A stretch of 64,000 bases of DNA from Brevibacillus sp. (GTDB taxonomy: Bacteria; Bacillota; Bacilli; Brevibacillales; Brevibacillaceae). The notes under the pieces are model-generated. The model was not told the DNA's origin. It saw only the letters and a list, made by a program, of their open reading frames with translations, and made no database searches. Made by a program: the position numbers and the translations under genes. Of the stretch, positions 45,204 to 54,387 are shown one piece after another. Where the stretch lies: the NCBI GenBank assembly GCA_017656235.1, contig JACDOF010000003.1:169654-233653 (forward strand), in the 5' to 3' direction. The number at the start of each line of letters is the position of its first letter. Positions within the stretch are counted from its first letter, which is position 1.

Positions 45204-46463
45204 ATGAAAAAGAGAAACAAATGGACACAACTGATTGCCGGCGGGCTGCTGATTGCCATGCTGTCTGCCGGCTGCGGAGGCGGACAGACAAGCGCACCTT
45301 CGGCAGGTACAAAAGCGAATACGGCGGAAAGCGAGACGAACGGAACCGGCGGCGGAAGTAACGCTCCTGCCTCAAAAGGATCTATCAAAATCGGCGGCTT
45401 GTTCGATGAGACGGGAGCGACCGGCGACGTGGGCAAACCCTACGCCGAGGGTGAAATAGCCTATGTCGATTACATCAACGGCAAAGGTGGAATTAACGGC
45501 TACAAGATTGAGTTGATAGGCGTTGATTACGCCTACAAGGTACCGGAAGCGGTCAAAATCTACCAGAAATTTGTCAAGCAGGATCAGGTGTCGGCAATTC
45601 TCGGCTGGGGCACGGGAGACACCGAGGCCATGAAGGAGCTGATCGCCAAAGACAAAGTCCCCTTTTTCTCCGCTTCCTACTCCGAACCGCTGACCGAAGT
45701 GTCGCAGCACCCGTATAACTTCCTGGCGGCTGCTACCTATTCCGACCAGGCACGGGCGGTGCTGAAGTGGATTAAAGACAACTGGCAGGGAAGCGGCAAT
45801 CCAAAAGTGGCACTGATATACAACGACACACCGTTTGGCAAATCGCCGATTGAAGACGCCAAAACGTTTGCCGAACAGGTCGGAGTGGAGATCGTCGACG
45901 AACAGATTGTCGACCTGAAAGCGTTGGATGCTACGTCCCAATTGCTCAACATGCAGAAAAAGAACCCCGATTTTGCCATCATCCAGGAGACATGGGGAGC
46001 TACTGCGACGATCCTCAAAGACGCCAAGAAGCTGGGAATAACCACGCAGTTTATCGGCCTTAACTGGGCTGCTGGTGAAGGAGTGATTACGCTTGCAGGG
46101 GATGCCGCAGAAGGGTACATCGGAGTGATAACACACGCCTTTCCGTACGAGTCGCTGCCAGGGATGAAGGAAGTAGAGGAGTACCTGTCCGCCAAGGGAG
46201 AGAAGCTGGAAGAGAAAAACCAGAAGTTCATCCAGGGCTGGGTAACGGCCAAAATTCTCCTGGAGGGGATTAGAAACGCCGGCGACAATTTGGATGGGGA
46301 AGGGATCAAGATGGGCATCGAGAAAATTGACAACCTTGATCTGGGTGGACTGGGAGCCCCCGTCAGCTTTTCTGCCGATAACCATCGGGGCACCAAAATG
46401 ATCAGACTGGGTCAGGTAAAGGGTGACAAGTTTGAGATCATAACCGACTATATCGGTTACTAA
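45204..46463 (+). CDS. livK: ABC transporter substrate-binding lipoprotein, LivK type
   Basis: 419 residues. Signal peptide with lipobox LSAGC (Cys about 25), then a Gly/Ser/Thr-rich linker of about 35 residues and a type I periplasmic-binding fold: IKIGGLFDETGATGDVGKPY, AILGWGTGDTEAM and NFLAAATYSDQARAV. Related proteins bind branched-chain amino acids, amides or aromatic and short-chain acids. Two CoA ligases in the same operon argue for an acid ligand. GGGGGAG precedes the ATG. Confidence 0.92.
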   Translation: MKKRNKWTQLIAGGLLIAMLSAGCGGGQTSAPSAGTKANTAESETNGTGGGSNAPASKGSIKIGGLFDETGATGDVGKPYAEGEIAYVDYINGKGGINGYKIELIGVDYAYKVPEAVKIYQKFVKQDQVSAILGWGTGDTEAMKELIAKDKVPFFSASYSEPLTEVSQHPYNFLAAATYSDQARAVLKWIKDNWQGSGNPKVALIYNDTPFGKSPIEDAKTFAEQVGVEIVDEQIVDLKALDATSQLLNMQKKNPDFAIIQETWGATATILKDAKKLGITTQFIGLNWAAGEGVITLAGDAAEGYIGVITHAFPYESLPGMKEVEEYLSAKGEKLEEKNQKFIQGWVTAKILLEGIRNAGDNLDGEGIKMGIEKIDNLDLGGLGAPVSFSADNHRGTKMIRLGQVKGDKFEIITDYIGY

Positions 46464-46484
46464 AGGTACAACCGGGAGGAGCCC

Positions 46485-47273
46485 ATGCTCACGCTGAACA
46501 ATGTGGAAGTGATGTACGACAAGGTAATTCTGGTTCTAAAAGGCATGTCGATGCAGGTCCCGCAAGGCAGAATCGTGGCGCTTCTGGGCAGCAATGGCGC
46601 CGGCAAGACGACCACACTAAAGGCCGTGTCGGGCTTGTTAAAAAGCGAAAATGGTCAGGTAACGGACGGGGCAATCATGTTCGAAGGACAATCGCTGGTC
46701 GGGAAAGAAGCGGAGGAAATCGTCAAAAGCGGCATCTTTCAAGTCATGGAAGGAAGACGCGTCTTCGAACATCTCAGCGTGGAGGAGAACCTGCTGGCTG
46801 GAGCACATACCCGCAAAAACCGCTCGTCGTTAAAGGAGGAGATCGAGCGTGTCTATCATTTTTTTCCAAAACTGAAGATGCTGCGTTCCAGAACAGCCGG
46901 CTACCTGAGCGGAGGCGAGCAGCAAATGCTGGCAATCGGTCGCGGCCTGATGGCCGCCCCCCGATTGATGCTGCTTGACGAGCCGTCATTGGGGTTGGCT
47001 CCACGCTTGGTTAAGGAAATCTTCGACATCATCAAACAGATCAACCAGGAAGCGGGAACGACCATTCTCGTCGTGGAGCAAAATGCCAACGTGGCACTGT
47101 CGATTGCCGACTACGGCTACATCATGGAGAACGGGCGGATCGTACTGGAAGGGGAGGTGGAGGCCCTCAAATCAAACCAGGACGTGCAGGAGTTTTACTT
47201 GGGGATGAAGGAGGGCGGACGCAGAAGTTTTCGGGATGTGAAGCACTACAAGCGGAGAAAGCGGTGGTTATGA
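46485..47273 (+). CDS. livF: ABC transporter ATPase, LivF type
   Basis: 262 residues. Walker A GSNGAGKT at about 37-44, signature YLSGGEQQML, Walker B LMLLDEPSLGLAP and H-loop VEQNA, all in the LivF style. The C-terminus extends about 20 residues past the usual end and is basic (KHYKRRKRWL). The stop overlaps the next gene by four bases. Confidence 0.95.
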   Translation: MLTLNNVEVMYDKVILVLKGMSMQVPQGRIVALLGSNGAGKTTTLKAVSGLLKSENGQVTDGAIMFEGQSLVGKEAEEIVKSGIFQVMEGRRVFEHLSVEENLLAGAHTRKNRSSLKEEIERVYHFFPKLKMLRSRTAGYLSGGEQQMLAIGRGLMAAPRLMLLDEPSLGLAPRLVKEIFDIIKQINQEAGTTILVVEQNANVALSIADYGYIMENGRIVLEGEVEALKSNQDVQEFYLGMKEGGRRSFRDVKHYKRRKRWL

Positions 47274-48487
47274 TGAGAAGGAGCAGGGACACCGAGCGGT
47301 TGAGGTCACTTGTGCGGCACGCATACGAGAATTCCAAAGGCTGGCGGAATCGGCTCGATGAACAGGGGATCTCCCCGGAGCAGATTGTAACCGAGGATGA
47401 TCTCGTTCGTCTGCCCGTTCTGCGCAAAGAACAGCTTCCCGCACTGCAGCGGCAGTTTCCGCCTTTTGCCGGCCTGGCTGTCGACGAGCCGCCGCCTGTG
47501 CGAATCTTTCTGTCGCCGGGTCCCATTTACGACCCCCAGCCAGGGGGGGAGGACCCGTGGCGGTTTGCCCCTGCATTGGCGGAAACAGGCTTTGGTGACG
47601 GCGATGTCGTGCTCAACACCTTTTCCTACCACCTGAGTCCGGCGGGGTTTATGTTTGACAGTGCACTGCGCGCGCTTCGAGCTGCCGTTGTGCCAACCGG
47701 TGTGGGCAACACGGAACTGCTTGTCGGCATGCTCCGTGATCTTGCTGTGACCGGCTATGTCGGGACGCCCAGCTACTTTTTGGCCCTTGGGAAACGGGCC
47801 GAGCAGGAGGGATTTCGCTTCGGCCGGGATATCCGATTGTGCAAAGCGTTTTTCACAGCGGAACCACTGCCGGCTGAGTTGGCTGACTGGTGCCGGGAGC
47901 GATCCATTGCATTCGGCGAAGCATACGGGACGGCCGATGCGGGGTGTATCGGCTATCGCGTGCATCCGGAACGAGGACTGCGCATCCAGGAGGATGTGTT
48001 GATCCAAATCTGCGACCCGGACTCAGGGGAACCGCTCCCGCCGGGTGAAGTGGGCGAAGTGGTGATCACCCTGTTTGACGAGGTTTACCCGCTGATCCGT
48101 TTTGCCACCGGTGATCTTTCATGCTGGCTGGACGAAGAGAAGAGCAGACTGGCCGGGGTTTTGGGACGAGTGGGCGATGGAGTAAAGGTGCGCGGAATGT
48201 TCATTTACCGCCAACAGTTGGACAATGTGCTCAACGGTTTTCCGCAGGTATTTCGCTACCAGGCTGTGGTGTCACGCGAGGAGGGACGCGATCACCTGGA
48301 GATTCGGGTAGAGTTGAAGGATGGGCACGCGAATAAGCATGGCAGCTTTGCTGCTCCCGATGAGACGTTGACCCGCATTGCCGAACGCGTCCGCGAGGTG
48401 ACCCGGATCAGGGCTGCCGTTACGATGGTTCCCCCCGGCACCCTGGAAGATTCGGTGCAGCGTTTGTGTGACGTCCGAGCGGGATAA
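47270..48487 (+). CDS. Phenylacetate-CoA-ligase-like protein (PaaK family) with altered P-loop
   Basis: 405 residues. Overall PaaK layout: RNRLDEQGISPEQI at the start, YVGTPSYFLALGKRAE in the middle, EAYGTADAG where the family has YG-TE, the hinge FATGDLS and the C-terminal VGDGVKVRGMFIY. The usual Ser/Thr/Gly P-loop (SSGTTGKPT-like) is replaced by FLSPGPIYDPQPGG, so ATP binding may differ or be lost. The ATG at 47270 overlaps the livF stop. Last gene of the operon. It could activate an aromatic acid or have a non-catalytic role. Confidence 0.82.
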   Translation: MMRRSRDTERLRSLVRHAYENSKGWRNRLDEQGISPEQIVTEDDLVRLPVLRKEQLPALQRQFPPFAGLAVDEPPPVRIFLSPGPIYDPQPGGEDPWRFAPALAETGFGDGDVVLNTFSYHLSPAGFMFDSALRALRAAVVPTGVGNTELLVGMLRDLAVTGYVGTPSYFLALGKRAEQEGFRFGRDIRLCKAFFTAEPLPAELADWCRERSIAFGEAYGTADAGCIGYRVHPERGLRIQEDVLIQICDPDSGEPLPPGEVGEVVITLFDEVYPLIRFATGDLSCWLDEEKSRLAGVLGRVGDGVKVRGMFIYRQQLDNVLNGFPQVFRYQAVVSREEGRDHLEIRVELKDGHANKHGSFAAPDETLTRIAERVREVTRIRAAVTMVPPGTLEDSVQRLCDVRAG

Positions 48488-48564
48488 ACCGGAGGCAGAT
48501 TCCCGAAGTCGATCGGCAGGAACGGTTTCAAACTTTTCCATTCAGCGTTTATACAAAGGTGTGG

Positions 48565-48593
48565 ACCGTCAGAGCTTTCTCTGGCGGTTTTTT
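48565..48593 (+). terminator. Terminator of the ABC-ligase operon
   Basis: Nine-bp stem CCGTCAGAG/CTCTGGCGG (one G-T pair), CTTT loop, then six T residues. Confidence 0.85.
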
Positions 48594-48699
48594 CATTACC
48601 TAGAAACAGATGGACATGATTGGCAGGAGAAGGAACAGAAGAGTAAGAAAGTACAAATAATATCAGGAGAACAAGGAGAAAAAGACAAATCGGGTGATC

Positions 48700-51363
48700 A
48701 TGATGAAGCGAATCGATCTGATCAATCAAAAGCTGCTTCAACTTGGACCGGACAATCCGGTAAGCGCCGGTCAATTGGCGGAGACGCTGGGCCTGCATCG
48801 CGCCAACGTGAGCAGTGATCTAAACCGTTTGTGGAAAGAGGGGATAATCGGAAAAACAGCTGGCAGGCCCACCCTGTATTACATCAATCAGGCGAAGCAG
48901 CCGCCGTTTCACACGGAGACGACCCTGGACAAACTGGCGGAAACCAATAGAAGCCTGCTTACCTCAATCGAACAGGCAAAGGCAGCGGTCCTGTATCCGC
49001 CGCGCGGCATGCATTGTCTGATTCTCGGGGAGACCGGCGTGGGCAAGTCGATGTTTGCCAGTCTGATACACACCTTCGCCGTAGAGATCGGACGGCTGGA
49101 CAAACAGGCGCCATTCGTCGTTTTCAACTGTGCCGACTATGCCAGCAATCCGCAGCTGTTGATCAGTCAATTGTTCGGAGTGAAAAAAGGGGCGTACACG
49201 GGGGCGGAGATGGACCGAAAAGGACTGTTGGAGAAAGCGAACGGCGGCATCTTGCTTCTCGACGAGGTACACCGCCTCCCAGCCGAAGGACAGGAAATCT
49301 TTTTTACCTTTTTGGACAAGGGAATATTCCGCCGGGTGGGCGAGACCGAAGACGAACGGACAGCACAGGTGCAAATCATCTCGGCGACAACAGAGAATCC
49401 GGAGTCCAGCCTGCTGAAGACATTTATTCGCCGAATACCGATGATCATCAAGCTGCCTTCTTTGCTTGAGAGGGGGATGGAGGAGCGGTTTGGTCTGATC
49501 CTCAACTTTTTTCGGGAAGAGGCGTTTCGCCTGGGAAAAGAAATCCGGATTTCGGCCAGCGCCATTCATGCCTTTTTGCTGTACGACTGTCCCAACAACA
49601 TTGGTCAGTTGAAGACGGACATCCAGCTCACCTGTGCCCGTGCCTACGCCGATTTGATTTCGATGCGCAAGAGTGAGCTGATCATCGGGGTACCGGATCT
49701 TCCTTATCACGTCAAACAGGGATTGCTGCGTGCCAAGGACCAGAAACAAGCGTTGGAGCAGTTGGTGGGGGCGGAAAACAAGGAGTTTGTCGTCATGCCC
49801 TCCAAGGAGCGCATCCTGGTGGAAAAAGAGCCGGAACAAACCGTGCACAGCGTTTATGAAAAGATCGAACAGAAGATTCACGAATTGCGCAATCAGGGAC
49901 TGAGTGACGAAGAACTTGGCTTTGACATTGAAAATTACTTTACCCAGTTTATTCAAGGGGTGGAACAGCGCTTCAACAAAGGCGATCTGGCCCGCATCAT
50001 CGATCCGGTCATCATCAAACTGGTGGAAGAGATTGTTCGCTATACAGAAGCGAGATTGGGCAAAATTCTGAGTCAGAAAGTGATCCTCGGTATGGCCCTC
50101 CACATTCAAACCTCCCGGGAGCGCGTGGCGAAAGGAAAGCAGATCGTCAATCCGCACGTCAACAACGTACGGATCAAGTACAAAAGAGAGTTCGCCGTCG
50201 CACTGGAATGCGTGCGGATGATCGAGGAGGCCCTGTTTATTGATCTGCCTATCGACGAAGCGGGCTACCTGACCATGTTTTTTGTCTTGGACGAGGAGGA
50301 CAGACAAGAAGGCCGGGAGACTGTCGGCGTACTGGTGATGATGCACGGCAACGGTGGAGCGGCAGCAATGGTTGACGTTGCCAACCGGCTGTTGGCTGTG
50401 GATTATGCCAAAGCGATTGACCTGCCGTTTGACATCGAATCGACGGAAATTGTGGAACTGACGATCAAAACGGCGCGGGAAATCAGCGGACCTGCCGGTC
50501 TGTTGCTGTTGGTCGACATGGGCTCGCTGCTCGTTTTTGGGGAAATATTGGAGAAGGAGCTGGGCATCCCCGTCCGTGTGATCTCGATGGTGAGTACGCC
50601 GCATGTGATTGAAGCGACACGAAAGGCGATGCTGGGTCAGTCGCTGGAAGAAGTGTACCGGGATGTAAAAAGTTTGTCACCACTACAGGATGAATGGGAG
50701 GAGCGGGAAGAAGCCCGCTCGGGTCCACCCGCCTTGGCCATCGTGGCCGCCTGCATGACCGGAGAAGGAAGCGCCATGTTTTTGAAAAATTTGTTGGAAT
50801 CTCAACTTCGTTTTGACGGTCAGTTGCTGGAGATCCTTCCCATCCAGTTGGTTGACAAGGCGGCTGCTCGCCGTCAGGTGCAAAAGATCAAGAAAAAACG
50901 AAACGTCCTTTGCGTGGTAAGCAACTATTTACTGGACAAGGACCTGCGTCATTACGGCATGGATGATGTCGTCAGCGGAGAAGCCCTGCCCGACATCCAA
51001 AAGGCCATCGACCTGGAAGAGGCGTACCTGCGGATGGATGCGACACTCAAAGAGCAGTTGAAGATGGTCGATGGTTCTGCCGTTCTGCGGGACGTCCGCA
51101 CCTGTGTCTCACGAATGGAGGAGCGGCTGGGCATAAAGTTGTCGTTCGATACGCTAATCGGCACCTATCTGCACATCTGCTGCATGGTGGAAAGGCTGCG
51201 GGACAAAAGTGAACCAGTCCGTTATCTGGATAGGGAGTCGTTTATTGAACAGCACAAAAAACTGTATACCGTGGTCGGACACGAATTGCAGCCGTTGGCC
51301 AGCACGTATGAGATTGCGGTAGCAGACGACGATATTTGCTATGTGATGAACTTTTTCTTGTAG
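48700..51363 (+). CDS. LevR-type sigma-54 activator with PTS regulation domains
   Basis: About 887 residues. An N-terminal helix-turn-helix (about 12-60, LAETLGLHRANVSSDLNRLW) is followed by an AAA+ sigma-54 activation domain: Walker A GETGVGKS at 110-117, the sigma-54 loop GAYTGAE at about 165 (normally GAFTGA), and DEVHRLP. Next come PRD1 (about 425-535, with LGMALHI and VNPHVNN), an EIIA-Man-like domain (VMMHGNGGAA) at about 545, an EIIB-like segment with TGEGSAM at about 685, and PRD2 at the end. PTS proteins phosphorylate these domains to switch activity. It should drive the sigma-54 promoter at 51539. Start: ATG at 48700 or 48703. Confidence 0.93.
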   Translation: MMKRIDLINQKLLQLGPDNPVSAGQLAETLGLHRANVSSDLNRLWKEGIIGKTAGRPTLYYINQAKQPPFHTETTLDKLAETNRSLLTSIEQAKAAVLYPPRGMHCLILGETGVGKSMFASLIHTFAVEIGRLDKQAPFVVFNCADYASNPQLLISQLFGVKKGAYTGAEMDRKGLLEKANGGILLLDEVHRLPAEGQEIFFTFLDKGIFRRVGETEDERTAQVQIISATTENPESSLLKTFIRRIPMIIKLPSLLERGMEERFGLILNFFREEAFRLGKEIRISASAIHAFLLYDCPNNIGQLKTDIQLTCARAYADLISMRKSELIIGVPDLPYHVKQGLLRAKDQKQALEQLVGAENKEFVVMPSKERILVEKEPEQTVHSVYEKIEQKIHELRNQGLSDEELGFDIENYFTQFIQGVEQRFNKGDLARIIDPVIIKLVEEIVRYTEARLGKILSQKVILGMALHIQTSRERVAKGKQIVNPHVNNVRIKYKREFAVALECVRMIEEALFIDLPIDEAGYLTMFFVLDEEDRQEGRETVGVLVMMHGNGGAAAMVDVANRLLAVDYAKAIDLPFDIESTEIVELTIKTAREISGPAGLLLLVDMGSLLVFGEILEKELGIPVRVISMVSTPHVIEATRKAMLGQSLEEVYRDVKSLSPLQDEWEEREEARSGPPALAIVAACMTGEGSAMFLKNLLESQLRFDGQLLEILPIQLVDKAAARRQVQKIKKKRNVLCVVSNYLLDKDLRHYGMDDVVSGEALPDIQKAIDLEEAYLRMDATLKEQLKMVDGSAVLRDVRTCVSRMEERLGIKLSFDTLIGTYLHICCMVERLRDKSEPVRYLDRESFIEQHKKLYTVVGHELQPLASTYEIAVADDDICYVMNFFL

Positions 51364-51373
51364 ATTCGGATAA

Positions 51374-51400
51374 AACACGAATCCGTGTTGTGTTTTGTTT
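51374..51400 (+). terminator. Hairpin after the activator gene
   Basis: Six-bp stem AACACG/CGTGTT with AATC loop, then TGTTTTGTTT. Short but well placed. Confidence 0.5.
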
Positions 51401-51421
51401 GATAGGTAAAGGAGGAAAAAA

Positions 51422-51453
51422 ACAATACACTATACCGTTCAGACAATACACTA
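51422..51453 (+). promoter_or_regulatory. Phased direct repeats, candidate activator binding sites
   Basis: ACAATACACTA occurs at 51422-51432 and 51443-51453, exactly 21 bp apart (two helical turns), about 110-145 bp before the predicted sigma-54 start. This is where enhancer-type sites of such activators lie. Confidence 0.6.
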
Positions 51454-51538
51454 ACGAAATCGGCAGAAAAAGGGCAGGACGGTAAATCGCTTTCCATGCC
51501 GTATCTATTTTGTAAGCGCATACAAATCAGCAGTGTTT

Positions 51539-51554
51539 TGGCACGGATGTTGCT
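51539..51554 (+). promoter_or_regulatory. Sigma-54 (-24/-12) promoter of the PTS operon
   Basis: TGGCACGGATGTTGCT matches the sigma-54 consensus TGGCACNNNNNTTGCW at every fixed position. GG (51540-51541) and GC (51552-51553) have the required 10-base gap. The start would be near 51565. Confidence 0.93.
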
Positions 51555-51591
51555 GTTGTTCAGGGGCAGTTGAAGAAAAGGGGGATGATGA

Positions 51592-51897
51592 ATGAATATC
51601 CTGCTTTGTTGTGCAGCGGGTATGTCGACCAGCTTGCTTGTGCAGCGTATGGAAGAGGCTGCCCGCGAGAAGGGCCTGGAAGGACGAATCTGGGCCGTCT
51701 CCGCCGATGAGGTCATGAACAACCTGGATCAGGCCCAGGTGCTTCTCTTGGGCCCGCAAGTGCGCTACAAGTTGGCGGAACTGAAAAAGGAGGGGGAAGC
51801 GAGAGGAATTCCGGTAGACGTGATCAGCCCGTTGGACTACGGAACGTTAAACGGCAAAAACGTGTTGGAGTTTGCGCTTCGTCTAAAACGAAACTAG
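51592..51897 (+). CDS. PTS lactose/cellobiose-type EIIB
   Basis: 101 residues. The phosphorylated cysteine lies in the N-terminal loop [11 protein letters not shown] (Cys7 by the CxxGxSTS pattern), the hallmark of EIIB of the lactose/chitobiose class. It passes phosphate from EIIA to the sugar moved by EIIC. First gene after the sigma-54 promoter, with GGGGGATGATG upstream. Confidence 0.95.
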   Translation: MNILLCCAAGMSTSLLVQRMEEAAREKGLEGRIWAVSADEVMNNLDQAQVLLLGPQVRYKLAELKKEGEARGIPVDVISPLDYGTLNGKNVLEFALRLKRN

Positions 51898-51909
51898 GGG
51901 AGGCAGGTT

Positions 51910-53274
51910 ATGGGGGGATTTATTTCGTTTTTGGAGAGACGGGTTTTGCCGGTTGCCGGCCGGATTGCCGAGCAGAAACACCTGCAGGCGATTCGTGACG
52001 GTATCATCCTGGCAATGCCCCTGTTAATCATCGGTTCCTTGTTCTTGATCATCGGCTTTCTTCCCATTCCCGGTTATGATGAATTCATGGGGGGCGTATT
52101 TGGGGAACAGTGGCGGACCAAACTGCTGTATCCGGTCAATGCCACGTTTGACATTATGGCTCTGATCGTCAGTTTTGGCGTGTCTTATCGGTTGGCGGAG
52201 AAGTACAAGGTGGATGCCCTGTCCGCCGGTGCCATTTCAGTTGCTTCCTTCCTGTTGGCGACTCCCAACTTTACCATGTTCACTCCGGAAGGAGCAGCTG
52301 CCGCCGTCCAAGTGGGCGGTGTACTGCCGATGATGTACCTGGGCAGTCAGGGACTGTTCGTGGCGATGCTCCTGGCGGTGATATCCACAGAAATTTACAG
52401 AAAAATCATACAAAAAAACATCGTGTTCCGTATGCCGGACGGAGTTCCGCCCGCTGTTTCACGCTCATTTGTCGCGCTCATTCCGGCCTTTGTCGTATTG
52501 CTGGTGGTGTGGCTGTTGAGGATCGTCATTGAAAACACGTCTTTTGAGAGCATTCACAACATTGTATCCACCGTGTTGGCGGGGCCGCTGAACATGTTGG
52601 GCGGAACCCTGTTTGGAGCCATCGTCGCTGTCCTGCTGGTTCATCTGCTCTGGTCGGTCGGTATTCACGGGGCCGCGATTGTCGGCGGCATCATGGGGCC
52701 GATCTGGCTTACCCTGATGGATCAAAACAGGATGGTCTTTCAGCAAAACCCCAATGCCGACCTGCCCAACGTGATCACCCAGCAGTTCTTTGACCTGTGG
52801 ATTTACGCAGGCGGTTCGGGAGCAACCCTGTCCCTGGTCATCCTGATGCTGTTCAGAGCCCGCAGTGAACAGATGAAAAGCATCGGGCGCCTTTCCATCG
52901 GGCCGGGAATCTTCAACATCAACGAACCGGTCACATTCGGAATGCCGATCGTCATGAATCCCCTGCTGGTCATTCCGTTTGTGCTGGCTCCGATCACATT
53001 GGTGATCATCAGCTATCTGGCGATGTCGTTCGGGCTGGTTGCCAAACCGAGCGGATTGGCCGTACCGTGGACCACCCCGCCCATCATCAGCGGTTATTTG
53101 GCCACGGGAGGCAAAATATCGGGAAGTGTTCTGCAGTTGGTCAACTTCGTCGTATCCCTGCTCATCTACTACCCCTTCTTCCGCTTGTGGGACCGACAGA
53201 AACTACAGGAAGAACAGGGTAAGGCGGTGACACCATCAGCCGCGGCGAACAACAATAACGCGGTACAACTGTGA
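51910..53274 (+). CDS. PTS lactose/cellobiose-type EIIC permease
   Basis: 454 residues, about ten membrane segments. The family features GIHGAAIVGGIMGPIW, FNINEPVTFGMPIVMNP (with the substrate-binding Asn/Glu) and PWTTPPIISGYLATGG are all present. It transports a beta-disaccharide, probably chitobiose or cellobiose, judging from neighbours. 12 bases after EIIB, GGGGAGG before the ATG. Confidence 0.95.
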   Translation: MGGFISFLERRVLPVAGRIAEQKHLQAIRDGIILAMPLLIIGSLFLIIGFLPIPGYDEFMGGVFGEQWRTKLLYPVNATFDIMALIVSFGVSYRLAEKYKVDALSAGAISVASFLLATPNFTMFTPEGAAAAVQVGGVLPMMYLGSQGLFVAMLLAVISTEIYRKIIQKNIVFRMPDGVPPAVSRSFVALIPAFVVLLVVWLLRIVIENTSFESIHNIVSTVLAGPLNMLGGTLFGAIVAVLLVHLLWSVGIHGAAIVGGIMGPIWLTLMDQNRMVFQQNPNADLPNVITQQFFDLWIYAGGSGATLSLVILMLFRARSEQMKSIGRLSIGPGIFNINEPVTFGMPIVMNPLLVIPFVLAPITLVIISYLAMSFGLVAKPSGLAVPWTTPPIISGYLATGGKISGSVLQLVNFVVSLLIYYPFFRLWDRQKLQEEQGKAVTPSAAANNNNAVQL

Positions 53275-53301
53275 TCGATGCCGCAGGAAAGGACCCTGAC
53301 C

Positions 53302-54048
53302 ATGAAACTGATTGTGAATGCGGATGACTTCGGATATTCCAAGGGAGTAAATTTGGGGATTATTGAGGCGCATCGGCATGGGATTGTCTCCTCCGCCACG
53401 CTGATGGCCAACATGCCCGGCTGGGAACACGCCGTGCAGTTGGCCGCCGAACATCCAAATCTGGGGGTAGGGATTCACCTTGTGCTGACCTGCGGCACTC
53501 CCGTTTCCAGCAGACTCTCCTCCCTGATTGATGAGCAGGGCCGATTCTTGCGGCTGCCCGATCTGATCAGGCATGCCCGAGAGGAAGAGGTGGAGACGGA
53601 GTGGACGGCTCAGATTGAGAAATGTCTGGCCGCGGGGGTAAAACCAACCCATCTGGACAGTCATCATCACGTGCATGCGTTCGAGAAGTTTCTTCCTGTC
53701 ATCTCTCGACTGGCCCAACGATACGGGCTGCCGGTTCGCAATCCCTGGTCACAGTCACCGCAAGCACGATCCTTGTACCCGCGGTTGAGAACCACCGATT
53801 GCTTCCTGCACCACTTTTACGGAGACGATCTGTCCGCAGAAGGATTGATCCGTATCTTGCAAAGTACAGGAGACGTGGAAACAGTTGAGCTGATGTGTCA
53901 TCCGGCCTACGTGGATTACCAACTGCTTACGGGAAGCGGGTATGTTTGGCAGCGGGTAAAAGAACTGGACATCCTGACCGCACTGTCTGCCAAAAAGTAT
54001 CTGCAAGAACATGACATACAATTGATCACATTTCAGGAATTGGGATAG
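53302..54048 (+). CDS. chbG: ChbG/YdjC-type carbohydrate deacetylase
   Basis: 248 residues. The metal-binding motifs NADDFGYSKGVN (residues 5-16) and DSHHHVHAF near residue 120 define the YdjC/ChbG fold. In E. coli, ChbG removes one acetyl group from chitobiose- or chitotriose-6-phosphate so the phospho-glycosidase can act. Its place inside this PTS operon strongly suggests the same job. ATG at 53302 follows AAAGGA by eight bases; an in-frame ATG at 53278 has no such site. Confidence 0.9.
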   Translation: MKLIVNADDFGYSKGVNLGIIEAHRHGIVSSATLMANMPGWEHAVQLAAEHPNLGVGIHLVLTCGTPVSSRLSSLIDEQGRFLRLPDLIRHAREEEVETEWTAQIEKCLAAGVKPTHLDSHHHVHAFEKFLPVISRLAQRYGLPVRNPWSQSPQARSLYPRLRTTDCFLHHFYGDDLSAEGLIRILQSTGDVETVELMCHPAYVDYQLLTGSGYVWQRVKELDILTALSAKKYLQEHDIQLITFQELG

Positions 54049-54060
54049 GTGGAGATACAA

Positions 54061-54387
54061 TTGAACTATTCAGAAGCAGTCATGCAGTTGATTCTGCATG
54101 GAGGCAATGCGAGAAGTCTGGCAATGGAAGCAATTGCGCTGGCCAAAAGAGGAGAGTTCGAGCGTGCCAGAGCGACATTGGCTGAAGCGAAAAACGCCTT
54201 GCAGTACGCCCATCAAATGCAGACATCACTGATCCAATTGGAAGCTTCGGGGGAAAAACAGGAGATTACGATGCTGATGATCCACGCCCAGGACCATCTC
54301 ATGAACGCGATTACCGTCAAGGAGCTGGCGGGGGAATTGGTTGACTTGTACGAACGGGTCATTACATGTGAGGAGGCGGATGTCTGA
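54061..54387 (+). CDS. PTS lactose/cellobiose-type EIIA
   Basis: 108 residues, helical. The active-site segment is [14 protein letters not shown] (first His about residue 75), matching the HAQDH motif of EIIA-Lac/Chb. The start is TTG at 54061 with GGTGGAG six bases upstream; a GTG at 54049 is in frame but badly placed. The stop overlaps the next ATG by one base. Confidence 0.92.
   Translation: MNYSEAVMQLILHGGNARSLAMEAIALAKRGEFERARATLAEAKNALQYAHQMQTSLIQLEASGEKQEITMLMIHAQDHLMNAITVKELAGELVDLYERVITCEEADV

Noticed and set aside
48964..50604. Long minus-strand open frame (546 codons)
   Set aside because: Antisense to the LevR-type activator, whose domains are unmistakable; the antisense product is His/Gln-rich and has no motif.
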